Below are positions 27,439 through 37,091 of a DNA stretch of 64,000 nucleotides, piece after piece. Every line of letters starts with the position of its first letter. Position 1 is the stretch's first letter. A program made the translations under genes and the position numbers. The stretch is from positions 111,430-175,429 of the forward strand of contig JAFVCE010000005.1 in the NCBI GenBank assembly GCA_017479385.1, given 5' to 3'. Below the pieces are notes generated by a model, which was not told where the DNA came from, made no database searches, and saw only the letters and a program-made list of their open reading frames with translations. The stretch is from Bacteroidales bacterium (GTDB lineage: Bacteria > Bacteroidota > Bacteroidia > Bacteroidales > P3).

Positions 27439-28020
27439 TCAGTGTGTTTTTTTCAAAAGATTTTTTTCAAGCGCAGTTATAGCAAGTTTCACAAGCACTC
27501 CTATCAGCAGCCCAAGGATGGCTCCACAAAGCACGTCGCCAGGGTAGTGCTTGCCAAGATAGACTCGGCTGTAGCATACTGCCACAACCCAGATGGTTAT
27601 AGCTGCCACAAAAAGTACTTGTTTGACAGGAGCGTTGCGGTAGCGCAGCAATATAAATGTGGCTACAGCAAGAATGTTGGCTGCGTGAGACGAGACAAAG
27701 CCGTACTGCCCACCACACTTGGTGCGAAACATTGTTACATCGGGCAGCACGTGGCATGGTCGTGGCCGCATAACAATATTTTTTATCAGAACCGAGGTCT
27801 GGTCGGCCAACAAAAAGCATAGGGCAACGCCTACTACCACAATCCACCACCGTTTGCTGTCGGCGCGCAGTGTTACCAATGCGAATACAGCGGTTAGGAC
27901 TATTGCCCACATCCAGTGCTGGCTGAAAGCCCACATAACCCAGTCGAACCACGGAGTGTGGTGGCCGTTAATCCACAGAAAGCATTCTGTGTCGAGTTGT
28001 GTTAGGCTGTCGAGTGTCAT
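27439..28020 (-). CDS. PAP2-family membrane phosphatase
   Basis: A 193-residue integral membrane phosphatase. The three acid-phosphatase motifs are visible: [10 protein letters not shown] near residue 85, FVSSHAANI near residue 108, and [16 protein letters not shown] near residue 155 with the catalytic histidine. About six membrane segments are present. It could act on undecaprenyl pyrophosphate or a phosphatidyl phosphate; the sequence does not decide. The start overlaps the stop of obg as ATGA. Confidence 0.92.
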   Translation of the reverse strand: MTLDSLTQLDTECFLWINGHHTPWFDWVMWAFSQHWMWAIVLTAVFALVTLRADSKRWWIVVVGVALCFLLADQTSVLIKNIVMRPRPCHVLPDVTMFRTKCGGQYGFVSSHAANILAVATFILLRYRNAPVKQVLFVAAITIWVVAVCYSRVYLGKHYPGDVLCGAILGLLIGVLVKLAITALEKNLLKKTH

Positions 28021-29006
28021 TGCGTTAGTAGTGCTACTATCTTGTCTTTGAGACTTTGGATGTTCATTCCGCTAACCGAACTGATAAAGATGCTGTCGAC
28101 GCCTTTGGGTAGGTGACGCTTGAGTTGCTTTATCATTGTCTCGTCAAGCATATCGCACTTGGTTATGGCCAACAGGCGTTGCTTGTCGAGTAGTTCTGGA
28201 TTGTAGCGTCGCAGTTCGTCGAGCAGGACGTGATATTCGTGCGCTATGTCGAGTTGCTCGCAACTAACCATGAATAGTAGTACCGAGTTGCGCTCAATGT
28301 GGCGCAAGAAGCGCAGCCCCAAGCCTTTACCCTCGCTGGCACCTTCGATAATGCCAGGAATATCTGCCATGCAGAATGACATATTGTCATGATAGCTCAC
28401 TATGCCCAAGTTTGGCACGATAGTTGTGAAAGGATAGTCGGCTATCTCGGGACGAGCTGCGCTGATGGCGCTCAAGAGGGTGGATTTTCCAGCGTTTGGA
28501 AATCCCACCAGTCCAACGTCGGCAAGTACTTTGAGCTCTATGATTACCCATCGCTCTACAGCAGGCTCGCCTGGTTGAGCATAGCGAGGTGTTTGATTTG
28601 TTGCGGATTTGAAATGGTCGTTGCCCAGGCCTCCACGTCCACCACGGGCAATGACGAGGGTTTGTCCATCTTCAGTTACTTCGCCAAGTACTTCGCCAGT
28701 TTCGGCGTCGCGGCACACGCACCCCAACGGCACATCGAGCACTTGGTCCTTACCTTCTCGACCTGTGCAGAGGTTTTCGCCTCCGTTTTGGCCATTTTCG
28801 GCAAACACGTGTTTTGTATATTTTAGGTGGAGTAGAGTCCATCGTTGGCTGTTGCCACGCAGTATTACGTGGCCACCACGCCCGCCGTCGCCGCCGTCGG
28901 GACCTGCTTTGGCGTTATATTTCACTCGGAGAAGGTGAGCCGAGCCGGCCCCACCTTTCCCCGAGCGAACAAAGATTTTAACGTAGTCAACAAAGTTGCT
29001 TGTCAC
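28017..29006 (-). CDS. obg: GTPase Obg
   Basis: Ribosome-associated GTPase of 329 residues. The glycine-rich N-terminal Obg domain ([25 protein letters not shown]) covers about residues 1-158. The G domain has GFPNAGKST near residue 165, DIPGII as G3 and TKCD as G4. The extra C-terminal domain of some Obg proteins is absent. It lies between adk and the PAP2 gene. Confidence 0.97.
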   Translation of the reverse strand: MTSNFVDYVKIFVRSGKGGAGSAHLLRVKYNAKAGPDGGDGGRGGHVILRGNSQRWTLLHLKYTKHVFAENGQNGGENLCTGREGKDQVLDVPLGCVCRDAETGEVLGEVTEDGQTLVIARGGRGGLGNDHFKSATNQTPRYAQPGEPAVERWVIIELKVLADVGLVGFPNAGKSTLLSAISAARPEIADYPFTTIVPNLGIVSYHDNMSFCMADIPGIIEGASEGKGLGLRFLRHIERNSVLLFMVSCEQLDIAHEYHVLLDELRRYNPELLDKQRLLAITKCDMLDETMIKQLKRHLPKGVDSIFISSVSGMNIQSLKDKIVALLTQ

Positions 29007-29019
29007 TTGACGTAGTAAT

Positions 29020-29583
29020 TCAGAGTTTTTCGATTGCAGTTATGATTGCTGCCGAGATGTCTTCGATTTTGCCCATGCCGTCGATTTGCAGCCGTTTGCC
29101 CTGTTTGGCGTAGTATTCGGACACAGGGAGGGTTTTGCTCTCGTATTCCAGCAAACGACCTTTGACGGTTTGCTCGTTGTCGTCGCTTCGGCCACTCACT
29201 TTGGCGCGTTCGAGAATTCGGCGAATGAGTTCTTCGCGAGGCACGTCGAGCTGAACCATGCAGGTGAGCGAGCGCCCGTGGGAGGCAAGCATACGGTCGA
29301 GGTTCTCGGCTTGAGCCACGTTGCGAGGATAGCCATCGAAGAGTGTGCCGTTAGGACTTTCGGCAATGGCGCGGTCTATCATTTGGTCTACGATGTCGTC
29401 GCTCACCAAGTGGCCAGCGTCCATTATCGATTTGATTTTGAGGCCCAACTCAGTTTGGTCGGCAATTTCTTTGCGCAGCAGGTCGCCGGTCGAAACGTGA
29501 CGCAGCCCAAAGTGGTTCACTATGAAATCGCTTTGAGTTCCTTTGCCGGCACCAGGTGCTCCGAAAATAACGATGTTCATCAT
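29020..29583 (-). CDS. adk: Adenylate kinase
   Basis: Balances ATP, ADP and AMP. A 187-residue short-lid form: the P-loop [10 protein letters not shown] is at residues 8-17, the AMP-binding segment [13 protein letters not shown] follows, and the lid ([14 protein letters not shown]) lacks the four-cysteine zinc site of long forms. Two ATGs are adjacent; the first (29583) forms an ATGA overlap with the FKBP lipoprotein gene upstream and is chosen. Confidence 0.97.
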   Translation of the reverse strand: MMNIVIFGAPGAGKGTQSDFIVNHFGLRHVSTGDLLRKEIADQTELGLKIKSIMDAGHLVSDDIVDQMIDRAIAESPNGTLFDGYPRNVAQAENLDRMLASHGRSLTCMVQLDVPREELIRRILERAKVSGRSDDNEQTVKGRLLEYESKTLPVSEYYAKQGKRLQIDGMGKIEDISAAIITAIEKL

Positions 29584-30503
29584 TGTACACTAACTATTTG
29601 AATGTCGAACACAAGTGGCGAGAACGGAGGGATGAGTTCGCCAGCGCCACGCGAACCGTAGGCCAGCGCCGAGGGGATGACGAGGGTGAGCTCGGTGCCT
29701 TGTGCTTCGCCCATAATGCCATCTTCCCAACCTTTGATGAGTTGCATTTGGCCAACCACATAGTCCATTGGCTCGTAGGGGCGTTGTGGGTTGTAGATAC
29801 CACCAGCCACGGCGTCTTGCTCAACGCTCGAGTCGAAGATGGTGCCATCGGTAAGGCGGCCGGTGTAGTTGATGGCCACGTGCTTGCCAGCAGCCACGCG
29901 AGGACCGTTGCCAGCTTTGCGTATGATTTTGTAGAGGCCGTCGGCGTTGGGTTTGGCGGTGATGTTGTTGTCGCTGATATATTTGGCAATGGTGGCCGGC
30001 TCTTCGGTCTGGCGGCGCTGCATCTCTTCCATGTAGTTAGCTTGCTCTTCGGCCAACTCGTCTTTGGTGACAATGTCTTGGAGGGTGATGTCATAGTAGA
30101 GTTTCATGCCAGTGCCCTCTTGATAGAATGGTGGCATTTGGCCTGGACCCATATACTTGGCCACAGAGTCGGCCTCGACTGCAAATACGGCGTGTTCGCC
30201 AACGTGCATCATTTTGAGGCCTTCGTTGATGTCGCCTGCAAAAGTACCGTTTTCGTAGACCATCATAATGCGGTTCGGATTGCCCATGTTGTTGAACAGC
30301 TCGACGGTGTCGAAACGGAACACCATTTCGCCAACGAGCACATCGCCCGATTGGGGTTGAGCTCCGCTCTTGTCGGTCTTTTCGAACTTGTAGTACAAAC
30401 CGGTGTCGGTTTTTTTGAACCCTTTGAGGTCGCTGCTGTTGCAGGCTGCCAGCAGTATGGAGGCGGCGAGCATGGCGGTTGCCAATTTTGTTGTGTGTTT
30501 CAT
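29580..30503 (-). CDS. Two-domain FKBP-type peptidyl-prolyl isomerase lipoprotein
   Basis: A 307-residue lipoprotein (lipobox LLAAC). An N-terminal degenerate FKBP-like domain spans about residues 35-155. A helical linker rich in Glu/Gln follows, then a full C-terminal FKBP domain with VAINYTGRLTDGTIFDSS and IPSALAYGSRGAGELIPPFSPLVFD. It probably assists folding of exported proteins at the membrane. It is overlapped by adk and is the second of two FKBP genes in this operon; a third lies at 40574. Confidence 0.92.
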   Translation of the reverse strand: MKHTTKLATAMLAASILLAACNSSDLKGFKKTDTGLYYKFEKTDKSGAQPQSGDVLVGEMVFRFDTVELFNNMGNPNRIMMVYENGTFAGDINEGLKMMHVGEHAVFAVEADSVAKYMGPGQMPPFYQEGTGMKLYYDITLQDIVTKDELAEEQANYMEEMQRRQTEEPATIAKYISDNNITAKPNADGLYKIIRKAGNGPRVAAGKHVAINYTGRLTDGTIFDSSVEQDAVAGGIYNPQRPYEPMDYVVGQMQLIKGWEDGIMGEAQGTELTLVIPSALAYGSRGAGELIPPFSPLVFDIQIVSVQ

Positions 30504-30553
30504 CGTTTTTTGTTGTGAATGTTATAATATTATTTCGTTTTTTTGCGTTATTG

Positions 30554-31069
30554 TTATTGTACCGTGAGATAATATATAAGTATAGCGCGCGTGGGCACAC
30601 GGTCGCCGTCGCCAACAACGCCATAGGCTTGCTCCGAGGGCAGAATTATTGTGGCTTGGCTGCCGTGGCGCAGGTGCCGTACGGCTACATCGAGCCCCCT
30701 TACCGTTTGGCCACGGCCTGCAACGAATGTCTCGCTGTGTTGGTCGTAGATGACGACACCGTTGATGGCCTCGAGTCGGTAACTGACGCTGACGGTATCT
30801 TCGTAGTCAATGGCGCCGCCGGTGCCGCGTTTGGTTTCGAGTAGCCTAACGCCACTTCCGAGGGTTTGCATGGTCCAGCCGCGACGTTCGATATACGACA
30901 CAATCTGTTGCTCCTCGCTCTTGGCCATGTAGCGGTTGGCGTTGATGAGGTTCTCTTTGAGCGAGGGTTCGGCCGTGCGCTCGGTGTCGATGACTGGAGT
31001 TTGGTGGCAGGCCGCAAAGAGCAGGGCGATTGCAGTTGCAGTGAGGAGTATGATAATGGGTCTTCTCAT
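30554..31069 (-). CDS. GldI-like FKBP lipoprotein
   Basis: A 171-residue lipoprotein (lipobox LFAAC) with one FKBP-like domain: DTVSVSYRLEAINGVVIYD, RGLDVAVRHLRHGSQATIILPSEQAYG, and PTRAILIYYLTV. The small size and N-terminal arrangement resemble GldI, a lipoprotein needed for gliding and T9SS function in flavobacteria; this subfamily call is tentative. It overlaps the DHH phosphoesterase as ATGA and lies 50 bases from the next FKBP gene. Confidence 0.85.
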   Translation of the reverse strand: MRRPIIILLTATAIALLFAACHQTPVIDTERTAEPSLKENLINANRYMAKSEEQQIVSYIERRGWTMQTLGSGVRLLETKRGTGGAIDYEDTVSVSYRLEAINGVVIYDQHSETFVAGRGQTVRGLDVAVRHLRHGSQATIILPSEQAYGVVGDGDRVPTRAILIYYLTVQ

Positions 31070-32118
31070 CGGCTGGCGACGTATTGGGTTAGTTTCTCGA
31101 CGGTTTCGGCAAGGGGTAGGGTGGAGGTGGCACCCGCGGCTTTGCGATGACCACCGCCACCAAAAAGTTGGCGCGCAATGCTCTCTACGTCAGTATGTTT
31201 GGAGCGGAGTGAGACCTTGCAACGCTGCTTCTCTTCGCGGATGAGGGCGCCAAACTCGATGTCGGACATCAAGGTGGTGTAGTTCACCAGTCCATCCATG
31301 TCCTCATACCCAACGCCAAAGTGGCGCTGAACATCGAGCGAGATAGCAAAATAGGCAAAGTGCTGTTCGGCCATAACTGTTAGGCAATTGCTTATGGCGT
31401 AGCCGTAGAAGCGCAAGCGGCGTTCGCTAAAGATGTTGACTATGCGGTTATTGATTTCGGCGGGGTCTATGCCTGTGCCTATGAGCATAGCCGCAGCGTG
31501 GTAGAGCGACGGCTGAGTGTTGCTGTAGGCAAAGCCACCAGTGTCGGTTCGCATACCAGTATAGAAGCAGGTGGCAGCTTCGCTGCCGATGGCTTGGGCA
31601 CCCCAAAGAGCTTCGACCAGCCAGGTGGCCAACTCGCAGGTGCTCGAAATAGTGTGGTCTGAAATGATGGTCTGGAATGCGGCCTGGTCTGGCGAGATGT
31701 GGTGGTCGACCAGGATTTTGTGCCCAGTGGCCTGCGTAAAGGGCTGAGCCAGATTGTCGAGTCGCGATGGGGTGTTTAGGTCGAGCACAAAAATCATGTC
31801 GGCCTCGGCCAGCGCCTGGCAGCAACGTTCGCGCTCGCTCTCGCCGCTCAAAATCAGTGCCGCGCCGGGCATCCATTCAAATTGACGTGGGCATCCTTGA
31901 GGCAGCATTGGGGTGAGGTTAAGGTCGGGATAAAGTCGACCAAGTACTGACATCAAGCCCGTTACGGCCCCAACCGCGTCGCCGTCGGCGTGGGTGTGAG
32001 CCGTCAGCACAACTCGCTTGGCATTGTCTACCATAGCCTTAATGTGGCATAGCAAACCAACTGCAAATTCGGGTTTGCTGCTGAGAGCCAATGATTTATG
32101 TTGCATTTCGGTTGTCAT
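31066..32118 (-). CDS. DHH-family phosphoesterase (NrnA-like)
   Basis: A 350-residue DHH/DHHA1 phosphoesterase, most like NrnA, which degrades short oligoribonucleotides and dephosphorylates pAp. Metal-binding motifs: TAHTHADGDAVGA near residue 40, FVLDLN, and the DHH triad in ILVDHHISPD near residue 135. The DHHA1 end carries GGGHRKAAGA. The open frame begins with a TTG at 32130, but ATG 32118 is a better start. It heads the minus-strand operon with the two FKBP genes and adk. Confidence 0.93.
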   Translation of the reverse strand: MTTEMQHKSLALSSKPEFAVGLLCHIKAMVDNAKRVVLTAHTHADGDAVGAVTGLMSVLGRLYPDLNLTPMLPQGCPRQFEWMPGAALILSGESERERCCQALAEADMIFVLDLNTPSRLDNLAQPFTQATGHKILVDHHISPDQAAFQTIISDHTISSTCELATWLVEALWGAQAIGSEAATCFYTGMRTDTGGFAYSNTQPSLYHAAAMLIGTGIDPAEINNRIVNIFSERRLRFYGYAISNCLTVMAEQHFAYFAISLDVQRHFGVGYEDMDGLVNYTTLMSDIEFGALIREEKQRCKVSLRSKHTDVESIARQLFGGGGHRKAAGATSTLPLAETVEKLTQYVASR

Positions 32119-32309
32119 ACAAATTTGCAAAGTTACACAAAAATCTTAAATTGTGCGCGAATATGTAAAAATATTTCTTCCGTCAGAGGGTATTATCGCG
32201 CCTGCAAAAATATTTTTTTATATAGTCACGCCGAAATCAGAAAAATTGTGTAACTTTGCATTTTCGCTCCCAGTAGAGCGAGGAAGTTAACGAATTGTAT
32301 ATTAATGAA

Positions 32310-33245
32310 ATGAGAAAACTTGCAGTAGTCGCATTTGGCGGCAATGCGCTCCTCCGGAGCGGTCAAAAAGGCACATACGCCGAACAATTGGCCAACGTAG
32401 AGCAAACGTGTGAAAGTCTCTGTAACCTGCTCAAACGCAACTATAATATCGTCATAGGCCATGGCAATGGCCCCCAAGTTGGCAACGTTATGTTGCAGCA
32501 CGAAGCCGGTCGCGCCAAAGGCATTGAAGCTATGCCAATGGATTTTTGTGTGGCCGAAACGCAGGGCTCGATAGCCTATATGATAGAACTCGGTTTGCGC
32601 AACGTTATGGCTCGCAACGATATACAGCGCGATGTGGTTACGCTCGTTACCCAGGTGGCTGTGAACCAGTTAGACCCCATGTTCCAGAACCCAACCAAGC
32701 CTGTAGGCCCATACTACACCAAAGAACAAGCCGAGGAATTTGCCTCGCAAACTGGTGCTGTCTATAAAGAAGACCCCAAAGGCAATGGTTGGCGCAAGGT
32801 GGTGGCTTCGCCCAAACCCACCCGAATCAACAACATCAAGATTGTGCAACAACTGGCCACTGCTGGCAACATCGTCGTCACCGTTGGCGGAGGCGGCATA
32901 CCGGTGGTCGAAGAGAGCGACTATGTGCGTGGTGTCGAGGCCGTTATCGACAAAGATTTGGCCAGTGCTCTCTGTGCTGTTCAGATTGGTGCCGACGAGT
33001 TCTACATCCTTACCGATGTGCCCAAGGTCTACATCAACTTCCGCAAGGAGAACGAGCAGGCCCTCGACGTCATAACCGTGGCCCAGGCCAAGCAATACCT
33101 TGCCGAAGGCCAGTTTGCCGAAGGCTCTATGGCGCCCAAAGTGCGTGCCGCAATCATGTTTGTTGAACATGGTGGCAAAGAGTGCATCATCACCGAGGCT
33201 GGCCAGTTGGGCAACCCCAACTGCGGCACTCGCATTGTGCGTTAA
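32310..33245 (+). CDS. arcC: Carbamate kinase
   Basis: Transfers phosphate between carbamoyl phosphate and ADP, normally making ATP in the arginine deiminase pathway. It has 311 residues with the amino-acid kinase start VVAFGGNALLRSG, GHGNGPQVGN near residue 50, VTVGGGGIPVV near residue 190 and a C-terminal MAPKVRAAI. A TTG at 32295 extends the frame by five codons but is unlikely. A -7-like TAACTTTG is at 32251-32258. argF follows after 69 bases; arcA is not present nearby. Confidence 0.96.
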   Translation: MRKLAVVAFGGNALLRSGQKGTYAEQLANVEQTCESLCNLLKRNYNIVIGHGNGPQVGNVMLQHEAGRAKGIEAMPMDFCVAETQGSIAYMIELGLRNVMARNDIQRDVVTLVTQVAVNQLDPMFQNPTKPVGPYYTKEQAEEFASQTGAVYKEDPKGNGWRKVVASPKPTRINNIKIVQQLATAGNIVVTVGGGGIPVVEESDYVRGVEAVIDKDLASALCAVQIGADEFYILTDVPKVYINFRKENEQALDVITVAQAKQYLAEGQFAEGSMAPKVRAAIMFVEHGGKECIITEAGQLGNPNCGTRIVR

Positions 33246-33314
33246 ACCGCGGCGCAATTGGCAAATCGAAGAGAAATTACGTCAAAAAAAATCAAAATAA
33301 AAACTTAAAAAGAA

Positions 33315-34316
33315 ATGGCTTACAATTTAAGAAACCGCAATTTTCTGAAGATTCTCGACTTCAGCCCGAAAGAACTTAACTACCTGCTCGACCTGGCTCG
33401 CGACCTGAAGCGCGCCAAATATGCCGGTACCGAGCAACCCACCCTCACCGGTAAAAACATAGCCCTCATTTTCGAGAAAACCTCGACCCGCACCCGTTGC
33501 GCTTTCGAGGTCGGCGCCAAAGACCAGGGTGCCCACGTCACCTACCTCGGCCCCAGCGGCAGCCAGATTGGCGTTAAGGAGAGCATGAAAGACACCGCTC
33601 GCGTCCTCGGCCGTATGTTCGATGGTATCGAGTATCGTGGCTTCAAGCAAGAAACCGTCGAAGAACTCGCCAAATATGCCGGCGTGCCCGTTTGGAATGG
33701 CCTCACCAACGAGAGTCACCCCACCCAAATTCTTGCCGACTTCCTCACTATGCAGGAACACGTCGACAAACCCCTCAGCCAAGTGACCTTTGCCTATGTT
33801 GGCGACGCTCGCTTCAACATGGGTAACAGCCTCATGGTTGGCGGTGCCAAGATGGGTATGGATGTCCGCATCATCGCCCCCAAGGCTCTGCAACCCGAGA
33901 AATGGCTGGTCGAAAAATGCCAAGAGATTGCCAAAGAAACCGGCGCCACAGTTACCGTTACCGACGACCCCGTGGCCGGCGTCAAAGGCTGCGACTTTAT
34001 CTACACCGACGTGTGGGTCTCGATGGGTGAGCCCGCCGAGGTTTGGAAAGAGCGCATCGACCTGCTCATGCCCTACCAAGTCAACGCCCAGATGATGAAG
34101 AACACCGGCAACCCCCGTTGCAAGTTCATGCACTGCCTGCCCGCCTACCACAACCTCGAAACCCAGGTTGGTCGCGACGTCAACAAGCAGTTCGGTATCG
34201 ATGGCATTGAGGTGACCGAAGAGGTCTTCGAGAGCGAGAACAGCATCGTTTTCGACGAGGCCGAGAACCGTATGCACACCATCAAAGCCGTCATGGTTGC
34301 CACACTCGGCGACTAA
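33315..34316 (+). CDS. argF: Ornithine carbamoyltransferase
   Basis: Interconverts ornithine plus carbamoyl phosphate and citrulline. It has 333 residues. The carbamoyl-phosphate site [15 protein letters not shown] is near residue 55, [12 protein letters not shown] near residue 135, the ornithine loop DVWVSMGEP near residue 233, and the catalytic HCLPAYH near residue 272. Coupled to carbamate kinase, the likely direction is citrulline breakdown (catabolic type, arcB), although the sequence alone cannot exclude a biosynthetic role. Confidence 0.95.
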   Translation: MAYNLRNRNFLKILDFSPKELNYLLDLARDLKRAKYAGTEQPTLTGKNIALIFEKTSTRTRCAFEVGAKDQGAHVTYLGPSGSQIGVKESMKDTARVLGRMFDGIEYRGFKQETVEELAKYAGVPVWNGLTNESHPTQILADFLTMQEHVDKPLSQVTFAYVGDARFNMGNSLMVGGAKMGMDVRIIAPKALQPEKWLVEKCQEIAKETGATVTVTDDPVAGVKGCDFIYTDVWVSMGEPAEVWKERIDLLMPYQVNAQMMKNTGNPRCKFMHCLPAYHNLETQVGRDVNKQFGIDGIEVTEEVFESENSIVFDEAENRMHTIKAVMVATLGD

Positions 34317-34339
34317 GAATAGCCAACCGAAATCGAAAA

Positions 34340-34385
34340 AAAATTGAAAGTTTGGCTGGCTCTGTCATGCCAGACTTTCAATTTT
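34340..34385 (+). terminator. Terminator after argF
   Basis: A 17-base stem beginning AAAATTGAAAGT and ending ACTTTCAATTTT, with one G-U type mismatch and a 12-base loop. The right arm ends in TTTT. Confidence 0.8.
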
Positions 34386-34643
34386 AAGAAGTCGTTAAAA
34401 TTTGGTTGATGGACTTTAGTTATGCAGACCAACGAGCAGCTTTCCAGGCTTTATGATGGAGCAATGTTGCTTTGTTGTAACCCAAAAAAAAAGCCGTATA
34501 TCTGTCTGCCGAGGCCCGTCGGATAAAGTCTTAACATCTTCTGCAAAAACGATTTCGCAACAGGAGAAAAACGATTAGGGTATTGAATAACATTATTGAG
34601 ATTTCAGTCTTCAATTTTCAAATTCTAATTTCCGATTCGAACT
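34386..34643. other. Non-coding gap before the AAEX carrier
   Basis: AT-rich sequence with no open frame, tRNA or repeat seen, and no full Bacteroidota promoter box found before the gene at 34644. Confidence 0.4.
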
Positions 34644-35822
34644 ATGTGGCTGACTAATTTACTTACCAGTGGCGGAGTAGGCACCACGGTTCTGATGCTC
34701 TCCGTCTCGATATTTGCTGGCCTACTGCTCGGCAAATTCAAAATCAAAGGCATCACCCTTGGCATTACCTGGGTGCTCTTTGTGGGCATACTGCTCAGTG
34801 CGCTTGGGATAACGTGCAACCACGATATGCTCCACATTATCAAGGAGTTTGGACTTATACTCTTTGTTACCGCAGTCGGCCTGCAAGTGGGTCCGGGCTT
34901 CTTTAGCTCGTTCAAGAAAGGCGGCTTGGCCATGAACCTCATGGCCGTTGTCAACGTTGCCCTGGGTGTGGTTATTACAGTTATTATTGCCAAAGTAGCC
35001 AACCAGAGTATGACCGACATGGCCGGCGTCTACACCGGAGCCATAACCAACACCCCCGGCCTCTCGGCCGCACAGCAGGCGGTGCGCGATTTAGGCATGG
35101 AAGGTGCTGCCGACCAGTTGGCCGCTGGCTATGCTGTGGCCTACCCGCTGGCAGTGGTGGGCATGATTGCCTGCTGCTTGCTGCTGCGCCCCATTTGCCG
35201 TATAGACCTCAAGAACGAGCCCGTAGTGGCCGATGTGCCAGCTGTTCAGCCAGCTGCCAAGAAGGGCAAAGGTGGTTTCCTGCTTATCCCCATTTTCGTC
35301 GTCATAGCCATTGGCATTTTGCTTGGCTCTATCCCCATACCCGTGGGCATGAAGGCCCCCGTCAAGCTGGGATTGGCTGGCGGACCGCTGGTAGTGGCTC
35401 TGGTGGCCGGATGGCTCGGAGTTAGCAAAGGATGGTTCAGCACCGACTTCACCGAAGGCCAGGGCGTACACGCCATGCGCGAGGTGGGCATAGCCCTCTT
35501 CCTGGCCGGTGTGGGCCTAAGTGCTGGTGGCAGTTTTGTCGAGACAGTGGCCGGCGGTGGCTATATGTGGATTCTCTACGGCGTTATCATCACTATGGTT
35601 CCGCCGCTGCTGGTGACCGTCTTTGGGCGCTTGGTGCTCAAGATGAACTACTACACGCTTATGGGCTTCATTGGCGGCTCCCACACCGACCCGCCAACAC
35701 TGGCTTTTGCCAACAACGTAGCCCCCGAGGGCTGCAAATTGCCCAACATTGGCTATGCAACAGTGTATCCACTCACCATGTTTTTGCGCATTTTCACAGC
35801 TCAACTGTTGGTACTGATGTAG
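34644..35822 (+). CDS. AAEX/YidE-type transporter lacking the RCK domains
   Basis: A 392-residue membrane protein with two copies of the AspT/YidE half-domain. The first (about residues 1-185) contains EFGLILFVTAVGLQVGPGFF and GAITNTPGLSAAQQAV; the second (about 215-392) contains REVGIALFLAGVGLSAGG and GFIGGSHTDPPTLAFAN. Full-length relatives (about 550 residues) carry two RCK_C/TrkA-C domains between the halves. Here only a short Val/Lys-rich linker (VADVPAVQPAAKKGKGG) is present. It probably exchanges a carboxylate or amino acid; substrate unknown. Confidence 0.85.
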   Translation: MWLTNLLTSGGVGTTVLMLSVSIFAGLLLGKFKIKGITLGITWVLFVGILLSALGITCNHDMLHIIKEFGLILFVTAVGLQVGPGFFSSFKKGGLAMNLMAVVNVALGVVITVIIAKVANQSMTDMAGVYTGAITNTPGLSAAQQAVRDLGMEGAADQLAAGYAVAYPLAVVGMIACCLLLRPICRIDLKNEPVVADVPAVQPAAKKGKGGFLLIPIFVVIAIGILLGSIPIPVGMKAPVKLGLAGGPLVVALVAGWLGVSKGWFSTDFTEGQGVHAMREVGIALFLAGVGLSAGGSFVETVAGGGYMWILYGVIITMVPPLLVTVFGRLVLKMNYYTLMGFIGGSHTDPPTLAFANNVAPEGCKLPNIGYATVYPLTMFLRIFTAQLLVLM

Positions 35823-35885
35823 GCCCACGGCTTGCAATACAGCAACCCCACGATGGCGACCCTCGACGGCCGCCATCAATTTTTT

Positions 35886-35916
35886 TTTGCAGTTTCATTT
35901 ATTTTTCGTAATTTTG
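35886..35916 (+). promoter_or_regulatory. Promoter of the YD-like secreted protein
   Basis: TTTG at 35886-35889, 19 bases, then TAATTTTG at 35909-35916. Full consensus match, 24 bases before the ATG at 35941. It rules out the upstream frame start at 35887. Confidence 0.8.
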
Positions 35917-35940
35917 CAGTTCGAAAATAATGTTCAACAA

Positions 35941-36744
35941 ATGAAGAAAATAGTATTACTCATCGCAACGTGCCTGCCAGTGTTGGCTATGGCTCAGTAC
36001 GACCTTGTTCGCTCGCAAAAACGCGCCGACGTAAATCTTAAAGGCCCTGTTTATCAGGTTGTTAGTAATATGCATTCGGTCGACGACGACTCGTGCTGGT
36101 CTATCGCCTCGTCGGCCACCTACTCGTTTGGAGGCCTCAAGGTGGCTTCGCTCGACGTGACGCTCGACGGCACCGTTACCGAACAATACTACTACGCCGG
36201 AACCCGCATGACGGCTTGCGAAATAGTGGGTGCAACCACCGAGAGCTACAAATTCGAGTATAACGACCTCGGCCAGTTGCGCAAAATGGTGACCTATTTC
36301 CCATACGATGGCGAGTTCGACTCGGTGGTGTCTAACATCGTGTGCGACCCCAAGGGCCGCCCAGCCACCCTCAACAGTGCAACCGACAGCTACTCATATG
36401 TTTACACCCGCGATGGCCACCTCGACGCCACCTACCATTCTGCCAAAGATGGGGCTAACCTCTCTACCGCCATCAGCTACGACAGCGAGGGGCGCATTGT
36501 GCGTGTGCTCGAAAACACCGCCAACGGTCCGGTTCGGGCAACCATCACCTCCTACAACAAAGAGGGCAACCCCACCGATGTGAGCACAACTACCTGGGAC
36601 CCAGCTTCGAAGGTGACCTACCACTACGACTATCCCTCCGAGCCCGACGAACATGGCAACTGGACCATCCGTTTGGTTACCATCACCACCAACGGCAAGG
36701 CCGTCCATTGCATCGAGCGTCGCAGCCTGCTTTACTTTAAATAG
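35941..36744 (+). CDS. Secreted protein with YD/RHS-like strand repeats
   Basis: A 267-residue exported protein (signal peptide MKKIVLLIATCLPVLAMAQ). The mature part is a run of short beta units of the type Y.YN..GQL, FEYNDLGQLRKMV, YDSEGRIVRVL, SYNKEGNPTDV, like the YD repeats of RHS proteins but short and without a toxin tail. Such small proteins are common and uncharacterised in Bacteroidales. It is monocistronic, with its own promoter, and is followed by a GC-rich hairpin. Confidence 0.78.
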   Translation: MKKIVLLIATCLPVLAMAQYDLVRSQKRADVNLKGPVYQVVSNMHSVDDDSCWSIASSATYSFGGLKVASLDVTLDGTVTEQYYYAGTRMTACEIVGATTESYKFEYNDLGQLRKMVTYFPYDGEFDSVVSNIVCDPKGRPATLNSATDSYSYVYTRDGHLDATYHSAKDGANLSTAISYDSEGRIVRVLENTANGPVRATITSYNKEGNPTDVSTTTWDPASKVTYHYDYPSEPDEHGNWTIRLVTITTNGKAVHCIERRSLLYFK

Positions 36745-36757
36745 AGAAATGTCCGTT

Positions 36758-36780
36758 GCGCGGGCGCGAAGCGCCCGCGC
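36758..36780. terminator. GC-rich hairpin after the YD-like gene
   Basis: Perfect 10-bp stem GCGCGGGCGC / GCGCCCGCGC with loop GAA. No T-run follows directly, so its terminator role is probable rather than certain. Confidence 0.5.
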
Positions 36781-36842
36781 TACGCTTAAGAGTCGCCCTC
36801 TCGTCGTCGCGCAGTCGATGCCGAAAGGGCTTTTTTTAGTCT

Positions 36843-36934
36843 CCTAACTGTCTGATTATCAATGCCTGTTCGACCTCAATACGACCCAAACCCCTCCTTA
36901 ATACGACTTCAACCTTGATAATCAGGTTGTTACA
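36843..36934 (-). repeat. 11-bp phased intergenic element, copy D
   Basis: The most complete copy. Read on the minus strand it starts GTAACAACCTGATTATCAA and has four 11-base units (36908-36865, including GGTCGTATTGA and GGTCGAACAGG). It ends TTGATAATCAGACAGTTAG. The two ends are imperfect inverted repeats of each other. It lies in the gap between converging genes. Confidence 0.85.
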
Positions 36935-37091
36935 AACGCCATTTTGAGGCAAAAATTCTCCCCAATGGCAACTTTTTTATCGACACAAAACAGTCCAAGC
37001 AGGGGGTGGCTTTTGGGGGCTGCAAGCGTCGGGCGACGACGGCGCGTTGGCAACTAATCGGTCTGGTCGGTTCTGCGCGCAGGCACACCTC
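36935..37091. other. Non-coding remainder of the convergent gap
   Basis: No gene, repeat or clear hairpin seen. GC-rich from about 37000. Confidence 0.4.

Noticed and set aside
32310-34316. arcC-argF as a full arginine deiminase operon
   Set aside because: No arcA or arcD is adjacent, and the deiminase at 59481 is a secreted enzyme 25 kb away, so only the citrulline/carbamoyl-phosphate part is supported.
36745-37091. Search for tRNA or small genes in the longer gaps
   Set aside because: No cloverleaf, T-loop signature (GGTTCGAAT) or plausible frame with start site was found in this gap, or in 4723-5058, 34317-34643, 57101-57480 or 61824-62524.
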